DNA from: Myxococcota bacterium | Lineage (GTDB): Bacteria > Myxococcota_A > UBA796 > UBA2385 | Length of the DNA stretch: 56,285 nt | Reading direction: 5' to 3' | Assembly (NCBI GenBank): GCA_023150805.1 | Contig: JAKLKF010000039.1 | Coordinates: forward strand, 1-56,285 | In this document: positions 1-8,327 of the stretch, piece after piece | Layout of the letters: every line of letters starts with the position of its first letter | Numbering within the stretch: the first letter of the stretch is position 1 | Translations under genes and position numbers: made by a program | The notes under the pieces: generated by a model | What the model saw: only the letters and a program-made list of their open reading frames with translations | Database searches by the model: none | Told to the model about the DNA's origin: nothing

Positions 1-73
1 GCCCGTCCCGCTGTCCATAGCGCGCCTGTGACGCCACGAATCACCATGCCTTGGGGGCCGAACCGCCCGTCGG

Positions 74-1591
74 TTACCCTCGGCGCCACCCGCCAGAATT
101 TCCGCACGATTCCCGCCAGAGTTTCTGGACTCCACATCCCGCGGCGCTCCGGGGTCCAGGCGCGCGACGCGCTTTCGCGCGCCCGCGCGTACGCGGGCGT
201 TCCCGATGGACCGCCCTCGCAGTAGACCGGGCTGTCCAGGGCCCCTCCGAGCGGCTCGGAACCGCTGCGGAGTTGAGCGCGTCGGCGACCTCCTGCCACG
301 AGAGGTCTCGGTCAAGGTCCAGCCCGGGAACCAGGACGGACCGACCGTGCCGCTGGAGGTCGGCGATGGCTTCGGCGACGAGCGCCTCGTCGGGACGAGG
401 GAGCAAAGCAATACTGGAAGCCGACGGGCCCCAGCGACGGAAGCTCGGTCCCCGAGCCAGCCAGGCGAAGCCGTAGGGCGGTAGCCCCGCGGAGGGTGCT
501 TCCGAGGCGTTGTCCGTGAAGGCAGTAGAACTATCGAAAGGACCAAGGACCGACGAAGGGCCCGGCGCCCCCACGTGGAGCCGACCGAGGTCCGTGAGCC
601 GGATCCACCTGGCCCGGTGCTCGCCTGGCCAGGGACACCGGAAGTCCTCGATAAGGTCGAGAGACCGGAGGTGCGCGAGCAGCGACGAGAGCGAAGAGTC
701 GCTGCCCCCGACACTCGCCAAGAGCGCGGCCCGAGGATGGAGGCGGGGCAGCGGGCTTCTTGCGTCGAGAGCGTGCAGGGCTAGGAGCACCTCCGATTGC
801 CGGGCAGAAGCTCGCGGGTTTTCGAGCCCGATGCCATGCCAGCGGGGAGGGCGGGAGACCTCGACGAGTCCCTCGGCGTCGGCGATCACTGTCAGCACCT
901 GCCGGGCTGCACGCAGGAGGTCGCTCTGGTCGACCAAGGGACGCCCGTTCTTCCTCGGACCGACCCTGACTTCGACTTTGCGGACGTCGCTCGAATCCCG
1001 GCGGTCGCGGTGGCTGTAGGACTTCACGGTGAAGTCGAGCGGGACGTGCCCAGCCGTCGCGATGGACATCCAACTCGCGAGCACGGTGCCGCCGACCTTC
1101 GGCTTCCTCCCGCCAGCGAGCCACCCGCCGCGTGACGTCGCCCTGGCAACCGAGGCGGCGGTGAAGACGGCGAAGACCTCGACCGAGTCGACCACGGGGC
1201 CTACGAGGTGGAGGGGGAGTCGGAACTCGGCAGCCAGCTCTTTGGCCAAGGCCTCGGTGGGGTCGAGCGGACCGGCCTTGGTCTCCACGCTGAGGCGGAG
1301 GCCCTCGGCCGACTCGAAGAACCGGAGAGAGATGGTGCCGGGCAGGCCGAAGAGGTTGAGGTCGAAGCCTCGATCGTTGCGCGCCCGGATCCGAAGGTCG
1401 CGACCGGGTCCCTCTCCGGGGAGGGCAACGCGGAGGTGGCGTTGAAGTCGCCGCAGCTGCCCCGGTAGAAGCCGGGCGGCAAGGCGCTCGACGGTGAGGC
1501 CCTCCTCCCCGTCGACGCTGTACTTCAGGCGCGCGACGTGGCGCGAGAGGGGGTGCCGGAGCCTGCCGGGGAAGAGGATCGGAGCCGTCAT
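74..1591 (-). CDS. Hypothetical protein (505 aa) with recombinase-type C-terminal helical module
   Basis: I do not recognise the family. Residues 1 to about 380 show no catalytic motif I can name; a stretch around residues 185-210 (FTVKSYSH then KVEVRVG) is loosely like the strand pair of plasmid or phage replication proteins. The C-terminal part (LSWQEVADALNSA, then PWTARSTARAV) follows the pattern of the recombinase-domain module of large serine recombinases (S..IA..LN..G.P....W....V), but the N-terminal resolvase domain is absent. The tail after it is Arg-rich. It lies downstream of a small HTH gene on the same strand and probably shares its transcript. A G4-CTAT-C4 hairpin lies 4 bases before the ATG. 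Could be a mobile-element replication or DNA-binding protein; function unknown. Confidence 0.55.
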   Translation of the reverse strand: MTAPILFPGRLRHPLSRHVARLKYSVDGEEGLTVERLAARLLPGQLRRLQRHLRVALPGEGPGRDLRIRARNDRGFDLNLFGLPGTISLRFFESAEGLRLSVETKAGPLDPTEALAKELAAEFRLPLHLVGPVVDSVEVFAVFTAASVARATSRGGWLAGGRKPKVGGTVLASWMSIATAGHVPLDFTVKSYSHRDRRDSSDVRKVEVRVGPRKNGRPLVDQSDLLRAARQVLTVIADAEGLVEVSRPPRWHGIGLENPRASARQSEVLLALHALDARSPLPRLHPRAALLASVGGSDSSLSSLLAHLRSLDLIEDFRCPWPGEHRARWIRLTDLGRLHVGAPGPSSVLGPFDSSTAFTDNASEAPSAGLPPYGFAWLARGPSFRRWGPSASSIALLPRPDEALVAEAIADLQRHGRSVLVPGLDLDRDLSWQEVADALNSAAVPSRSEGPWTARSTARAVHRERPRTRGRAKARRAPGPRSAAGCGVQKLWRESCGNSGGWRRG

Positions 1592-1681
1592 GTTCGGGGC
1601 TATCCCCGCAAGTACGACTCCCTCATCAGAACGCCGACCCTTGGAGAGGAGGCTCCTGATAGGGCGAGACCCGCCCGCATG

Positions 1682-2071
1682 TCAAATGGGATGCAGCCGC
1701 ACCCTGGGCAAATCGGCGCCGCTTCGCCGTGGCTGCCGCGGTTCGGTCGCCGGTCGGTCGCGCTCGTCCCCGCGGACGGCGTCGACCACGTCGCCCCAGA
1801 TCACGACGGGTCGCCCGTCGAGATCTCGCACCAGCCCGATCGCTCGGAGCCAGCGCCGGGCCTCGCCGTCAGACATTGGCAGGAGGCTCGCGGCCTCCGA
1901 CACGGAGAGTATCGCCGCCTCGCCCAGCAGGAGCCGTCTGTCACGGGCTAAGGGCCCTTCACGCCGGGCAGGCGGAGGCGGAGGTGGAGGCGGAGGCTCC
2001 GAGACCTCCCGCGTTTCCACTAGGTGCAACCGAACTCGCCTGCCACGTCCCACCCACGGGTCTATCCCCAC
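1682..2071 (-). CDS. Small helix-turn-helix (excisionase/MerR-like) protein
   Basis: A 129-aa protein starting at GTG. An N-terminal Pro run (PPPPPPPPP) acts as linker; the middle (residues about 55-100: SVSEAASLLPMSDGEARRWL, then GRPVVIWGDVVDAV) has the layout of an excisionase/MerR-type winged helix, with a recognition helix followed by a short hairpin and a W-x-D-V-V-x-A-V helix. Probable DNA-binding regulator or recombination directionality factor of a mobile element. It lies 90 bp upstream of the 505-aa gene on the same strand. The exact start is uncertain because no strong Shine-Dalgarno sequence precedes the GTG. Confidence 0.5.
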   Translation of the reverse strand: MGIDPWVGRGRRVRLHLVETREVSEPPPPPPPPPARREGPLARDRRLLLGEAAILSVSEAASLLPMSDGEARRWLRAIGLVRDLDGRPVVIWGDVVDAVRGDERDRPATEPRQPRRSGADLPRVRLHPI

Positions 2072-2111
2072 GATGCGCGACGCCCCAGAGAGGCCGCCCC
2101 GGGGGGCCGAA

Positions 2112-2465
2112 CTACTCCGGCGTTCGCCACTCGGGAGCCAGCGAGTAGGAGTCGGTGTCGAGTGCCCAGCCGCCCTGGGTGCCGAACCGGGCGGTGCCGG
2201 TCCACGCGCGGCGCCAGACGGCAGTGAGTCCCCCAGCGCTTCGGTCCCACTCCATATCCACGACGACGGCTGCCTCCTCCCCGACGCCCTGCTGCTTCGC
2301 CGAGCACTTGTCCTTGCGCAGCTGCCCGGCGAGGTCGGAGTCTCGATAGCGCAGAGTGTGCTCGACGCTCGCGGAGCGACAGAGTCGCTTCTCGTCGTTC
2401 GAGGTCAGGTCGGGAATCCCCGAGCATCCGGCGAGTAAGGCGACGAGGGGGACCATCGAGAACAT
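2112..2465 (-). CDS. Putative lipoprotein, 117 aa
   Basis: The N-terminus is a short signal peptide with lipobox LLAGC (Cys14), so the product should be lipidated and anchored in the envelope. The mature part has four further Cys/Trp-rich stretches and no domain I recognise. It is transcribed divergently from the XRE regulator gene at 2598, with a 132-bp spacer that holds a perfect palindrome (2529-2543). ATG start with a GAGG-like sequence just upstream. Confidence 0.5.
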   Translation of the reverse strand: MFSMVPLVALLAGCSGIPDLTSNDEKRLCRSASVEHTLRYRDSDLAGQLRKDKCSAKQQGVGEEAAVVVDMEWDRSAGGLTAVWRRAWTGTARFGTQGGWALDTDSYSLAPEWRTPE

Positions 2466-2528
2466 GCATGCCTCGCGCAGGGCGGCGGAACGCGGCTCGT
2501 GGATCCGCCGTCATGCGGCTACTCGATA

Positions 2529-2543
2529 GGCCGTTACACGGCC
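2529..2543. promoter_or_regulatory. Palindrome GGCCGT-tac-ACGGCC, possible operator
   Basis: A perfect 6-bp inverted repeat with a 3-bp spacer lies in the divergent region between the lipoprotein gene and the XRE regulator. Its position about 55 bases before the regulator start is what an autoregulatory operator would show. The function is inferred from position only. Confidence 0.3.
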
Positions 2544-2597
2544 TTGTATCCAGCCGTGTCGAGACCAATCCTGCTCGCCCCCAAGGAGCAGAGCAGG

Positions 2598-2936
2598 ATG
2601 AGCGAGATCGTCAGCAAGGTCGGCGCGAAGGTCCGGGAGCTTCGGACCGCCCGGCACCTGACGCAAGCGCAGCTCGCCGAGGCCGCGGACCTCGGGCCCC
2701 ACACCCTTAGCCGCATCGAGCGCAGGCAGCAGGGGCCGTCCCTCGAAGCCATCGAGCTGCTGTCGTCGGCCCTGGGCGTGCGGGAGTCCGCCCTGTTCGG
2801 GTTCGACGCCGGCCCCGCGCCCGCAGAGGCCGCCGTGGCCGCCCTGCTCGACCGGCAGCCGGCGGATCCGGTCGAGGCCCGGGAGCGCCTGCGGGCGGCG
2901 CTGCTGGTCCTCGCAGGGAGGTCACCGAGCCTGTAG
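2598..2936 (+). CDS. XRE-family transcriptional regulator
   Basis: A 112-aa protein with an N-terminal lambda-repressor-like helix-turn-helix (residues about 8-62: VRELRTARHLTQAQLAEAAD, TLSRIERRQQGPS, IELLSSALGV). The remaining 50 residues are Ala/Glu-rich helix. I chose the ATG at 2598 because an AAGGAG sequence lies 9 bases before it at 2583-2588; the longer reading frame from 2499 would begin inside the intergenic region. It ends 8 bp from the convergent kinase gene. Likely a DNA-binding repressor that may control itself and the divergent lipoprotein. Confidence 0.8.
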   Translation: MSEIVSKVGAKVRELRTARHLTQAQLAEAADLGPHTLSRIERRQQGPSLEAIELLSSALGVRESALFGFDAGPAPAEAAVAALLDRQPADPVEARERLRAALLVLAGRSPSL

Positions 2937-2944
2937 TCGGGTCG

Positions 2945-3892
2945 TCAGCCCCACGGCCCGCTGCGATACCGCCCGTCCTTGCCGCGCCAACGCCCGTTGG
3001 AGTCCTTCGAGTTCATCGTTCCGACAGCAAGGGCGGCGGCGAGGCCCGCCGCCGCCGCCAGCCACCCCCAGCCCCCACCCCCCGACGTCGGTAGCGATGG
3101 CTGTGGCGCGGGGCGCGTAGGCACCTTGGGCTTCGGGGGGTTGAGGATCTGGCGGAGGCGCGCGTTGACCTGCGACATGGTGGGCCGCCGGGTCCAGTCC
3201 GGGGCGACCATCTCCCGGAGGAGCTCGTGCAGGGCGGCGGGGCCTTGCGCGGCCGAGAGCGCAGCGGGTTCCTTGCTGCCGGTCAACAGCTCGATGCCGG
3301 TCACACCAAGCGAGTAGATGTCCGCCGGGCGATGGTACATGCCCATGGCCAGCTCAGGCGCCATGTAGCCGCGGGTTCCGGCCGGGGACCAGGTCATGCC
3401 CGGGCCGACCGTCTCCGGCGTGCGCGCCATGCCGAAGTCGCAGACCTTGACGAGCCACTGGCTCTTGTCGGGGGTCACGTACTTCAGGAGGAGGTTCGCC
3501 GGCTTGATGTCTCGATGGAACCCGTCGTCCAGACCGTGGAGGTAGTCAAGTCCAGCGCTCGCATGGGCAAGGGCGAAGGTCACCGTCGTCCAGGGCTGTC
3601 GATGCGCCACCCACGCGTCGAGCGAGCCGCCGTCGCAGTACTCAAGGAGGAGGTAGGGCGCGTACCCCTGCTGGAAGAAGCTGCCCTCGATGTTGACGAC
3701 GTAGGGGTTGTTCCGGTTGCGCTGGAGCATCCGCGCCTCCCGCGCGAAGCGGTCGAACGCGTCCTGCGTGTACTGGTGGAGCACCTTGACGGCGAAGGGC
3801 ATCCCATCCGCATCCCGCCGCAGGAGCCAGGTCTGCCCGAAGCCGCCGCGGCCAAGGAGGCGAATCGTGGTGAAGCCGGGCAACGCGAACAC
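2945..3892 (-). CDS. Ser/Thr protein kinase with C-terminal membrane segment
   Basis: A Hanks-type kinase of 315 aa. The Gly-rich loop GRGGFG (14-19), the ATP-anchoring Lys36 (FAVKVL), catalytic loop HRDIKPAN (around 126), DFG, and the activation segment ending GTRGYMAPE are all present, so the enzyme should be active. A Pro-rich linker leads to one hydrophobic segment (about 272-294), placing the kinase domain in the cytoplasm with only a short tail outside. GTG start with GAGGAGG 7 bases upstream. This is a common type in Myxococcota; the substrate is unknown. Confidence 0.9.
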   Translation of the reverse strand: MFALPGFTTIRLLGRGGFGQTWLLRRDADGMPFAVKVLHQYTQDAFDRFAREARMLQRNRNNPYVVNIEGSFFQQGYAPYLLLEYCDGGSLDAWVAHRQPWTTVTFALAHASAGLDYLHGLDDGFHRDIKPANLLLKYVTPDKSQWLVKVCDFGMARTPETVGPGMTWSPAGTRGYMAPELAMGMYHRPADIYSLGVTGIELLTGSKEPAALSAAQGPAALHELLREMVAPDWTRRPTMSQVNARLRQILNPPKPKVPTRPAPQPSLPTSGGGGWGWLAAAAGLAAALAVGTMNSKDSNGRWRGKDGRYRSGPWG

Positions 3893-4006
3893 AAGTCCTC
3901 CTCAATGCGGACTTGCCCGTCATGCTCACCGCGCTGCGGCAGTCAAGGGCAAGGCCCGCATGCAGGGACTCACGCCGAATCCTCGCGCCGCCGCCGTGTA
4001 CGGGTC

Positions 4007-4052
4007 GCTGTACGGGTATCGGGCCTCAAACCGCCCCGGATAGCCGTACAGC
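4007..4052. repeat. Inverted repeat, 14-bp arms with 18-bp loop
   Basis: Arm GCTGTACGGGTATC (4007-4020) pairs with GATAGCCGTACAGC (4039-4052) with one mismatch. It lies in the 213-bp gap between the kinase gene and infA, where no gene is seen. It could be part of a recombination site or an RNA hairpin; nothing in the sequence decides. Confidence 0.5.
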
Positions 4053-4070
4053 CGGGGCGAACCGCTCGCT

Positions 4071-4093
4071 AAGTGCCCGTAATCGGGGCACTT
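4071..4093 (-). terminator. Hairpin after infA, possible terminator
   Basis: AAGTGCCC (4071-4078) and GGGCACTT (4086-4093) form a perfect 8-bp stem with a 7-base loop, 12 bases beyond the infA stop codon on the minus strand. There is no following U-run, so it would be a weak intrinsic terminator or an RNA 3'-end stabiliser. Confidence 0.4.
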
Positions 4094-4105
4094 TGACGAG
4101 TGTCC

Positions 4106-4324
4106 CTACTTGTGCCGGTAGGTGATCCGGCCCTTCGTCAGGTCGTAGGGCGTCAGCTCCACGGTGACCTTGTCGCCGAGCACCACGCGGATGCGGTGCT
4201 TGCGCAGCTTGCCGGACAGGTGCGCGTGCACGTTGGTGCCCGCCTCGGTCGCGACGAGGAAGGCCCCACCGGCGAACACCTCGGTGACGACACCTTCTAC
4301 GGGGATCAGATCGTCAGCAGCCAC
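4106..4324 (-). CDS. infA: Translation initiation factor IF-1
   Basis: A 72-aa S1/OB-fold protein of the exact usual length for IF-1. Characteristic parts are VEGVVTEVFAGGAFLV, the HAHLSGKLRKHRIRV core and the C-terminal LTPYDLTKGRITYR. IF-1 binds the A site of the 30S subunit and helps IF-2 and IF-3 select the initiator tRNA. GTG start with GGAGA 4 to 8 bases upstream. It is an isolated gene, divergent from the MazG-like gene. This is a core chromosomal marker and the point where the accessory region 1-4.0 kb ends. Confidence 0.97.
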   Translation of the reverse strand: MAADDLIPVEGVVTEVFAGGAFLVATEAGTNVHAHLSGKLRKHRIRVVLGDKVTVELTPYDLTKGRITYRHK

Positions 4325-4409
4325 GGCGGTCTCCTTCGGGCGGGCGGCAGGCTAACGGGCCGGGGCGATCCCCACAAGGAAGGGCCCTGCAGCGGCCCCG
4401 GGAGGCGGC

Positions 4410-4757
4410 GTGCAGATCCGCGACATGCAGCGCACCATCGACGCCTGGGTGCAGGCCAACGGCGGCTACTGGGGCGAGCTGTCCCTGCTGGCCCGGCTCA
4501 GCGAGGAGGTCGGCGAGCTGGCCCGCGAGTACAACCACCGCTTCGGCGACAAGAAGAAGAAGGCCAGCGAGGGGCCGGCCGCCCTGGAGGACGAGCTGGC
4601 CGACGTGCTGTGGATCCTGCTGTGCATGGCCAACCAGCAGGGCGTCGACCTGCAGGCGGCCTTCGAGGGCACCATGCACAAGATCGGCGTGCGCGACGCC
4701 GGTCGCTTCACCTCGGATCCGCCGGGGGGTCCGGGGGAGCCGGGCTCGCCCGCTTGA
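4410..4757 (+). CDS. MazG-like nucleotide pyrophosphohydrolase
   Basis: A 115-aa all-alpha NTP pyrophosphatase of the MazG/YpjD type. The metal-binding signature is visible as LSEEVGELARE followed 30 residues later by EDELADVLW, giving the EExxE plus ExxD acidic set. Such enzymes hydrolyse (d)NTPs, often aberrant ones, to monophosphates. GTG start with GGAG 5 bases upstream. The last 50 bp overlap the 3' end of the convergent transglycosylase gene. The C-terminal Pro/Gly tail falls in the overlap and is probably not structural. Confidence 0.85.
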   Translation: MQIRDMQRTIDAWVQANGGYWGELSLLARLSEEVGELAREYNHRFGDKKKKASEGPAALEDELADVLWILLCMANQQGVDLQAAFEGTMHKIGVRDAGRFTSDPPGGPGEPGSPA

Positions 4758-6342
4758 GCAGCACCAGCGGCTGGCGCTGCGCCCGGGCCACCTCGTCGGG
4801 GCTGCGCATCCCGGTGCGCCGCAGGTTGTCGAGGATGCGCCCCATGCGCTCCTCCTCGATCCGCCCCTGCTCGGCCCGACGGCTGCCGGACACTGGCGAG
4901 GGCAGCAGGGTCACCAGGAAGGCTGCCTCCTTGTCGGTCAGGCCGGCGGGCGTCTTGGCAAACCAGGCGTCGGCGGCCGGGCCGAAGCCGTACAGCTCGG
5001 GCCCCAGCTCGACGATGTTCATGTAGAGCTGCAGGATGTGCCGCTTGTCCAGGCTGGCCTCCAGCTCGACGGCGTACATCAGCTCGCGCAGCTTGCGCGC
5101 CAGGGTCCGCTCGCCGTCCAGGTACAGGTTCTTGGCGAGCTGCTGGGTCAGGGTGCTGCCCCCGCGGGGGCGCTCGTCGCCGGCGGCCGCCTCGTCCAGC
5201 GCCTCCTGGACGCCCGACAGGTCGAAGCCGCCGTGGCGCAGGAAGCCGATGTCCTCGGAGGCGATGATCACGTCGGCCAGCCGCTGCCCCTCCTGCCAGG
5301 AGGTGAAGCCCGGCAGGCCGGGGCCGGCGCGCCGCACCAGGGGCTGGCCCTCGGCGTCGCGCGCCTTCCAGGTGACCCGCCCCTCGCGCAGCCCGTCCAG
5401 GTCGACCAGCAGCCCTTCGCAGCGCAGGCCCCGCGCGGCGGGCGTCGCCCTCCAGGTCAGGGGCGGGCCCTGGACCTGCAGGGTCAGGCCGAGCTCGCCC
5501 TGGCAGGTCGCGCGCCGCGCCTCGGGCACCTGGTCGCCGAACAGCGCGATCACCTGGGAGAAGGGCACGGCCTCGGCCCGCAAGGTCAGGCTGGCCAGCG
5601 CCGGCGAGGGCTGGACCTGCCCCTCCAGCCGGGCCTGGACCTCGCCCACGCGCAGGGTCGCGTGCAGCGCGCCGCCGTCGACCTGGTAGAGGCCCTCGAT
5701 CCGCAGCGGCAGGGGGTCCAGCGGCCGGGGCGCCAGCATCGGGTGCGAGAGCACGAGATCGTCGGAGGACAGGGCGACATGGAGCCCCTCGTCCGCCTCG
5801 GTCACCTCCAGCCGCGCCTGGGCCCTGGCCGGGCCCAGCTCCAGCGCGCGGTCGAGGTGGCCCTGCCACCGACCGTCGACCCGCCGGATCGAGGCGTCGG
5901 GGCCCGAGAGGTCCAGGTCCGGCCGCAGGGTGCCCGAGAGCGAGCCGGCGAGGGCGTGGCCCTGCCAGGCCAGGTCGAGACCTTCCAGGCGGACCTCCAG
6001 GGCCTCCAGGCCCGGCACCGGCGGAGCGGGGGGTGAGGGGAGGGCGCCCTCTCGCGCCGTGTCCCCACGGGCCAGCTCGGCCAGCTCGACCCGGGCGCCG
6101 CTCACGCGCACCACCGGTCGCGGCAGCAACGTCGCCTCTACCTGCTGCACGGTCAGCCCCGGACCCTGCAGCTCGCGCCACCGCACCGAGGTCCAGCCGC
6201 TGTCGCGGGCCTGCCAGGACAGCCCCTGGGCGCGCAGGTGATCCTCGGCGCGCGCCAGGGCCAGGTGGCGGCCGAGCGCCAGCGCCCCGGCACCGGCCGC
6301 CAGCACGGCGAGCAGCCCCCCGGCGATGCGAGCCGGTCGCAT
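4708..6342 (-). CDS. Monofunctional peptidoglycan glycosyltransferase (GT51) with AsmA-like stalk
   Basis: A 544-aa protein. One N-terminal membrane segment (about 6-26) is followed by 300 residues of repeated Leu/Val-rich beta segments resembling AsmA/DUF748-type periplasmic domains, then a GT51 domain. GT51 motifs are all present: SEDIGFLRHGGFD with catalytic Glu363, GGSTLTQQLAKNLYL, the RKLRELMYAVELE helix and ILQLYMNIVELG. It should polymerise lipid II in the periplasm; no transpeptidase domain follows, as in MtgA. MtgA itself is about 240 aa, so the long stalk is unusual. It starts 3 bases after the UspA-like gene and is in the same operon. Confidence 0.85.
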   Translation of the reverse strand: MRPARIAGGLLAVLAAGAGALALGRHLALARAEDHLRAQGLSWQARDSGWTSVRWRELQGPGLTVQQVEATLLPRPVVRVSGARVELAELARGDTAREGALPSPPAPPVPGLEALEVRLEGLDLAWQGHALAGSLSGTLRPDLDLSGPDASIRRVDGRWQGHLDRALELGPARAQARLEVTEADEGLHVALSSDDLVLSHPMLAPRPLDPLPLRIEGLYQVDGGALHATLRVGEVQARLEGQVQPSPALASLTLRAEAVPFSQVIALFGDQVPEARRATCQGELGLTLQVQGPPLTWRATPAARGLRCEGLLVDLDGLREGRVTWKARDAEGQPLVRRAGPGLPGFTSWQEGQRLADVIIASEDIGFLRHGGFDLSGVQEALDEAAAGDERPRGGSTLTQQLAKNLYLDGERTLARKLRELMYAVELEASLDKRHILQLYMNIVELGPELYGFGPAADAWFAKTPAGLTDKEAAFLVTLLPSPVSGSRRAEQGRIEEERMGRILDNLRRTGMRSPDEVARAQRQPLVLLKRASPAPPDPPADPR

Positions 6343-6345
6343 CGT

Positions 6346-6972
6346 TCAGGCCAGGACCAGCAGGTTGGCCGGCGTGGGGACCGGCTCGCCCGAGGGCGGG
6401 ACGACCAGCAGGTCGGCGAGGTCGCCCTCGGACTGCGGCCGGGCCCCTCCCGCCCCGGCCAGGGCCCGCGCGATCCGGGCGGCGGCCCCCCCCTCCTCTC
6501 CGCGCTCGGTCCAGGCGGCGCGCCACGGCGGCAGGCGGAGGGGATCCCCCACCTCGAGCACCGGCACGCCCAGGGCGCGCGCCAGCTCCGCGGCTCCCGC
6601 GAGGGCGCCGCTCTGCCGCCCCCCGCCGCGCCCGACGACGCAGAGGTCGATCCCGTCCTGCCCACGCAGGGCCTCCCAGAGCGCGGAGGCCTGGCCGTCG
6701 ACCACCTCGGGCACCGCGTCCAGCCCGACGCTGCCCAGGTCGCCGGCCAGCCCCGCGCAGTGCGCCAGCGCCCGCGCACGCGCCGCACCGTCGTCCCCGT
6801 CCAGCACGTGCACGACCCGGACGCTGGCAGGCTCCTCGCCGCGCGGGACGGCCAGGGTCGCCAGCCAGCGCACCGCCCCGCTGCAGGCCGCGGCGGCCGG
6901 CGAGAGGTCCGTCAGCCACAGGATCCGCTCGGTGCGCCCCTCTTCGAGCGGACTGCCGCTGTGCATCCTCAA
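6346..6972 (-). CDS. UspA-like universal stress protein
   Basis: A 208-aa protein with a Rossmann-like alpha/beta start (ILWLTDLSPAAAACSGAVRWL), a VRVVHVLDG strand and the later IDLCVVGRGGG... stretch where Usp proteins have the nucleotide-binding G-2x-G-9x-G(S/T) loop. Here the loop is RGGGRQSG, so ATP binding is likely altered. A second short half follows (190-208). The start overlaps the stop of the YihY-like gene by 4 bases (ATGA), so the two are translationally coupled. Function as a cytoplasmic stress protein is inferred from the fold. Confidence 0.6.
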   Translation of the reverse strand: MRMHSGSPLEEGRTERILWLTDLSPAAAACSGAVRWLATLAVPRGEEPASVRVVHVLDGDDGAARARALAHCAGLAGDLGSVGLDAVPEVVDGQASALWEALRGQDGIDLCVVGRGGGRQSGALAGAAELARALGVPVLEVGDPLRLPPWRAAWTERGEEGGAAARIARALAGAGGARPQSEGDLADLLVVPPSGEPVPTPANLLVLA

Positions 6973-8321
6973 CCTCCGCCGGGTCGGCCTCCCTGCCTAT
7001 CCGGTCGGGGCGCCGGGATGACCTGGGCCCTGGGCTCGTCCGCCGCCGGTCCAGGCGGGGGGATCCAGGCGCCGGGCTGGTCCAGGCTCTCCAGCATCCG
7101 CGCCTCGGTCTGGCGGATCAGCGCCGCGGCCGGCCCGTCCTCGCGCACCGAGGGCGCCGTCGTCTGCCGCCAGCACCGCAGGATGTCGCCCGTGGAGATC
7201 TGCTCGGGGGGGCGCGCCAGCACGTAGCGCTTGTCCTCGGCCTCCAGCAGCAGCCCGCCGTCGACCAGCACCTCCAGCGCGACCTGCACGTGCCGGGGGT
7301 CGGCGCCGGTCTCGGCCACGATGCGGTCGGCGTCGTAGGCCGGCTCCCCGTCCAGCCAGGCGCGCGCCACCAGGCCCAGCAGGCCCAGGCCGAAGAGCGC
7401 GTCGGGGCGGCGGTGGGCCGCGTTGGGGTCGCCGACGTCGCGCCGCTGGGCGCCGACCAGGTGCTCGTAGTGCTCGACCAGGTAGGCGACCTCGACCCCC
7501 AGCAGCACGACCAGCCACAGCACCTCCAGCCAGATCAGGAAGACCGGCAGGAAGGCCAGCGAGCCGTAGACGCCGGCCATGCCCTCGGCCGTGCCCATCA
7601 GGCGCGTGTAGGCGGAGAAACCGAACTTGGCGGCTTCGAAGGCGACCGCGCTGAACAGGCCGCCGGCCAGGGCCGAGCGCCAGCGCACGCGGCGGTTGGG
7701 CAGCAGGCGGATGGCGCCGACCAGGGCGGTGGCGGTGAGCAGGACGGGGACGACGCGGGCCAGCAGGCCGACGTGCACCGGCAAGGTGGCGGTCGCGACG
7801 AAGCCGGCGGCGATGAGCGAGGGGGCCAGCGTGATGCCGGCGTAGAACAGGGTGAAGCGCAGCAGGAGGCTGCGGCGGACGCGGGTGCGGAAGATGTCGT
7901 TGTAGGCCAGCTCGGCGTTGAAGTAGAGCTGGCTGCCGATCACCATGATGCCGGCCAGGCCGACCAGGGACAGGGCCTTGAGGTTCGCCGCCGCCAGCAG
8001 GGCGTCCAGCGCCGTGCCCACGTCCTCCACGCTGTCGGTGAGGATCGTGTCGTAGAGCATGCGCCGCACGGCATCCCGGGCCGCGTCCCCCGCACCCAGG
8101 GGGGCCGACAGCGAGAAGCCGATGAGCAGGATCGGCACGATGGCGACGGCGGTCCAGTAGGCCAGCATCGCCGCCCGCACCAGCAGGCGGTCCTGCCGGC
8201 TCTCGCGCACCAGGACCACCAGGGCGTGCAGGGCCTCGACCAGGATCCCGCGCCCGGTCCAGGTGTGCCCTCGCCGCCCGGTGGCGAGGTCCTGGTACAG
8301 GCGCTCGAACCAGCGCTGCAT
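6969..8321 (-). CDS. YihY/BrkB-family inner membrane protein
   Basis: A 450-aa protein. Residues about 45-300 contain six hydrophobic segments with the family pattern (MLAYWTAVAIVPILLI, the LYFNAELAYNDIF loop, FGFSAYTRLMGTAEGMAGVYGSLAFLPVFLIWL). The substrate of this family is not settled. A C-terminal cytoplasmic extension (about 310-430) has a winged-helix-like stretch (DADRIVAETGADPRHVQVAL, LVDGGLLLEAEDKRYVL). First gene of the run with the UspA-like and GT51 genes. A TACGGT box lies 6 bases before the ATG. Confidence 0.88.
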   Translation of the reverse strand: MQRWFERLYQDLATGRRGHTWTGRGILVEALHALVVLVRESRQDRLLVRAAMLAYWTAVAIVPILLIGFSLSAPLGAGDAARDAVRRMLYDTILTDSVEDVGTALDALLAAANLKALSLVGLAGIMVIGSQLYFNAELAYNDIFRTRVRRSLLLRFTLFYAGITLAPSLIAAGFVATATLPVHVGLLARVVPVLLTATALVGAIRLLPNRRVRWRSALAGGLFSAVAFEAAKFGFSAYTRLMGTAEGMAGVYGSLAFLPVFLIWLEVLWLVVLLGVEVAYLVEHYEHLVGAQRRDVGDPNAAHRRPDALFGLGLLGLVARAWLDGEPAYDADRIVAETGADPRHVQVALEVLVDGGLLLEAEDKRYVLARPPEQISTGDILRCWRQTTAPSVREDGPAAALIRQTEARMLESLDQPGAWIPPPGPAADEPRAQVIPAPRPDRQGGRPGGG

Positions 8322-8327
8322 GGCACC

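Noticed and set aside
1595..2071. GGGGATAG-containing sequences before two adjacent starts as a shared operator
   Set aside because: The two copies share only 8 bases plus a CCC, one lies inside the coding start, and similar G/C runs are common in the region.
3893..4105. tRNA gene as integration site near infA
   Set aside because: No cloverleaf with a CCA-ready acceptor, T-loop GTTCRANNC or D-loop was seen on either strand.
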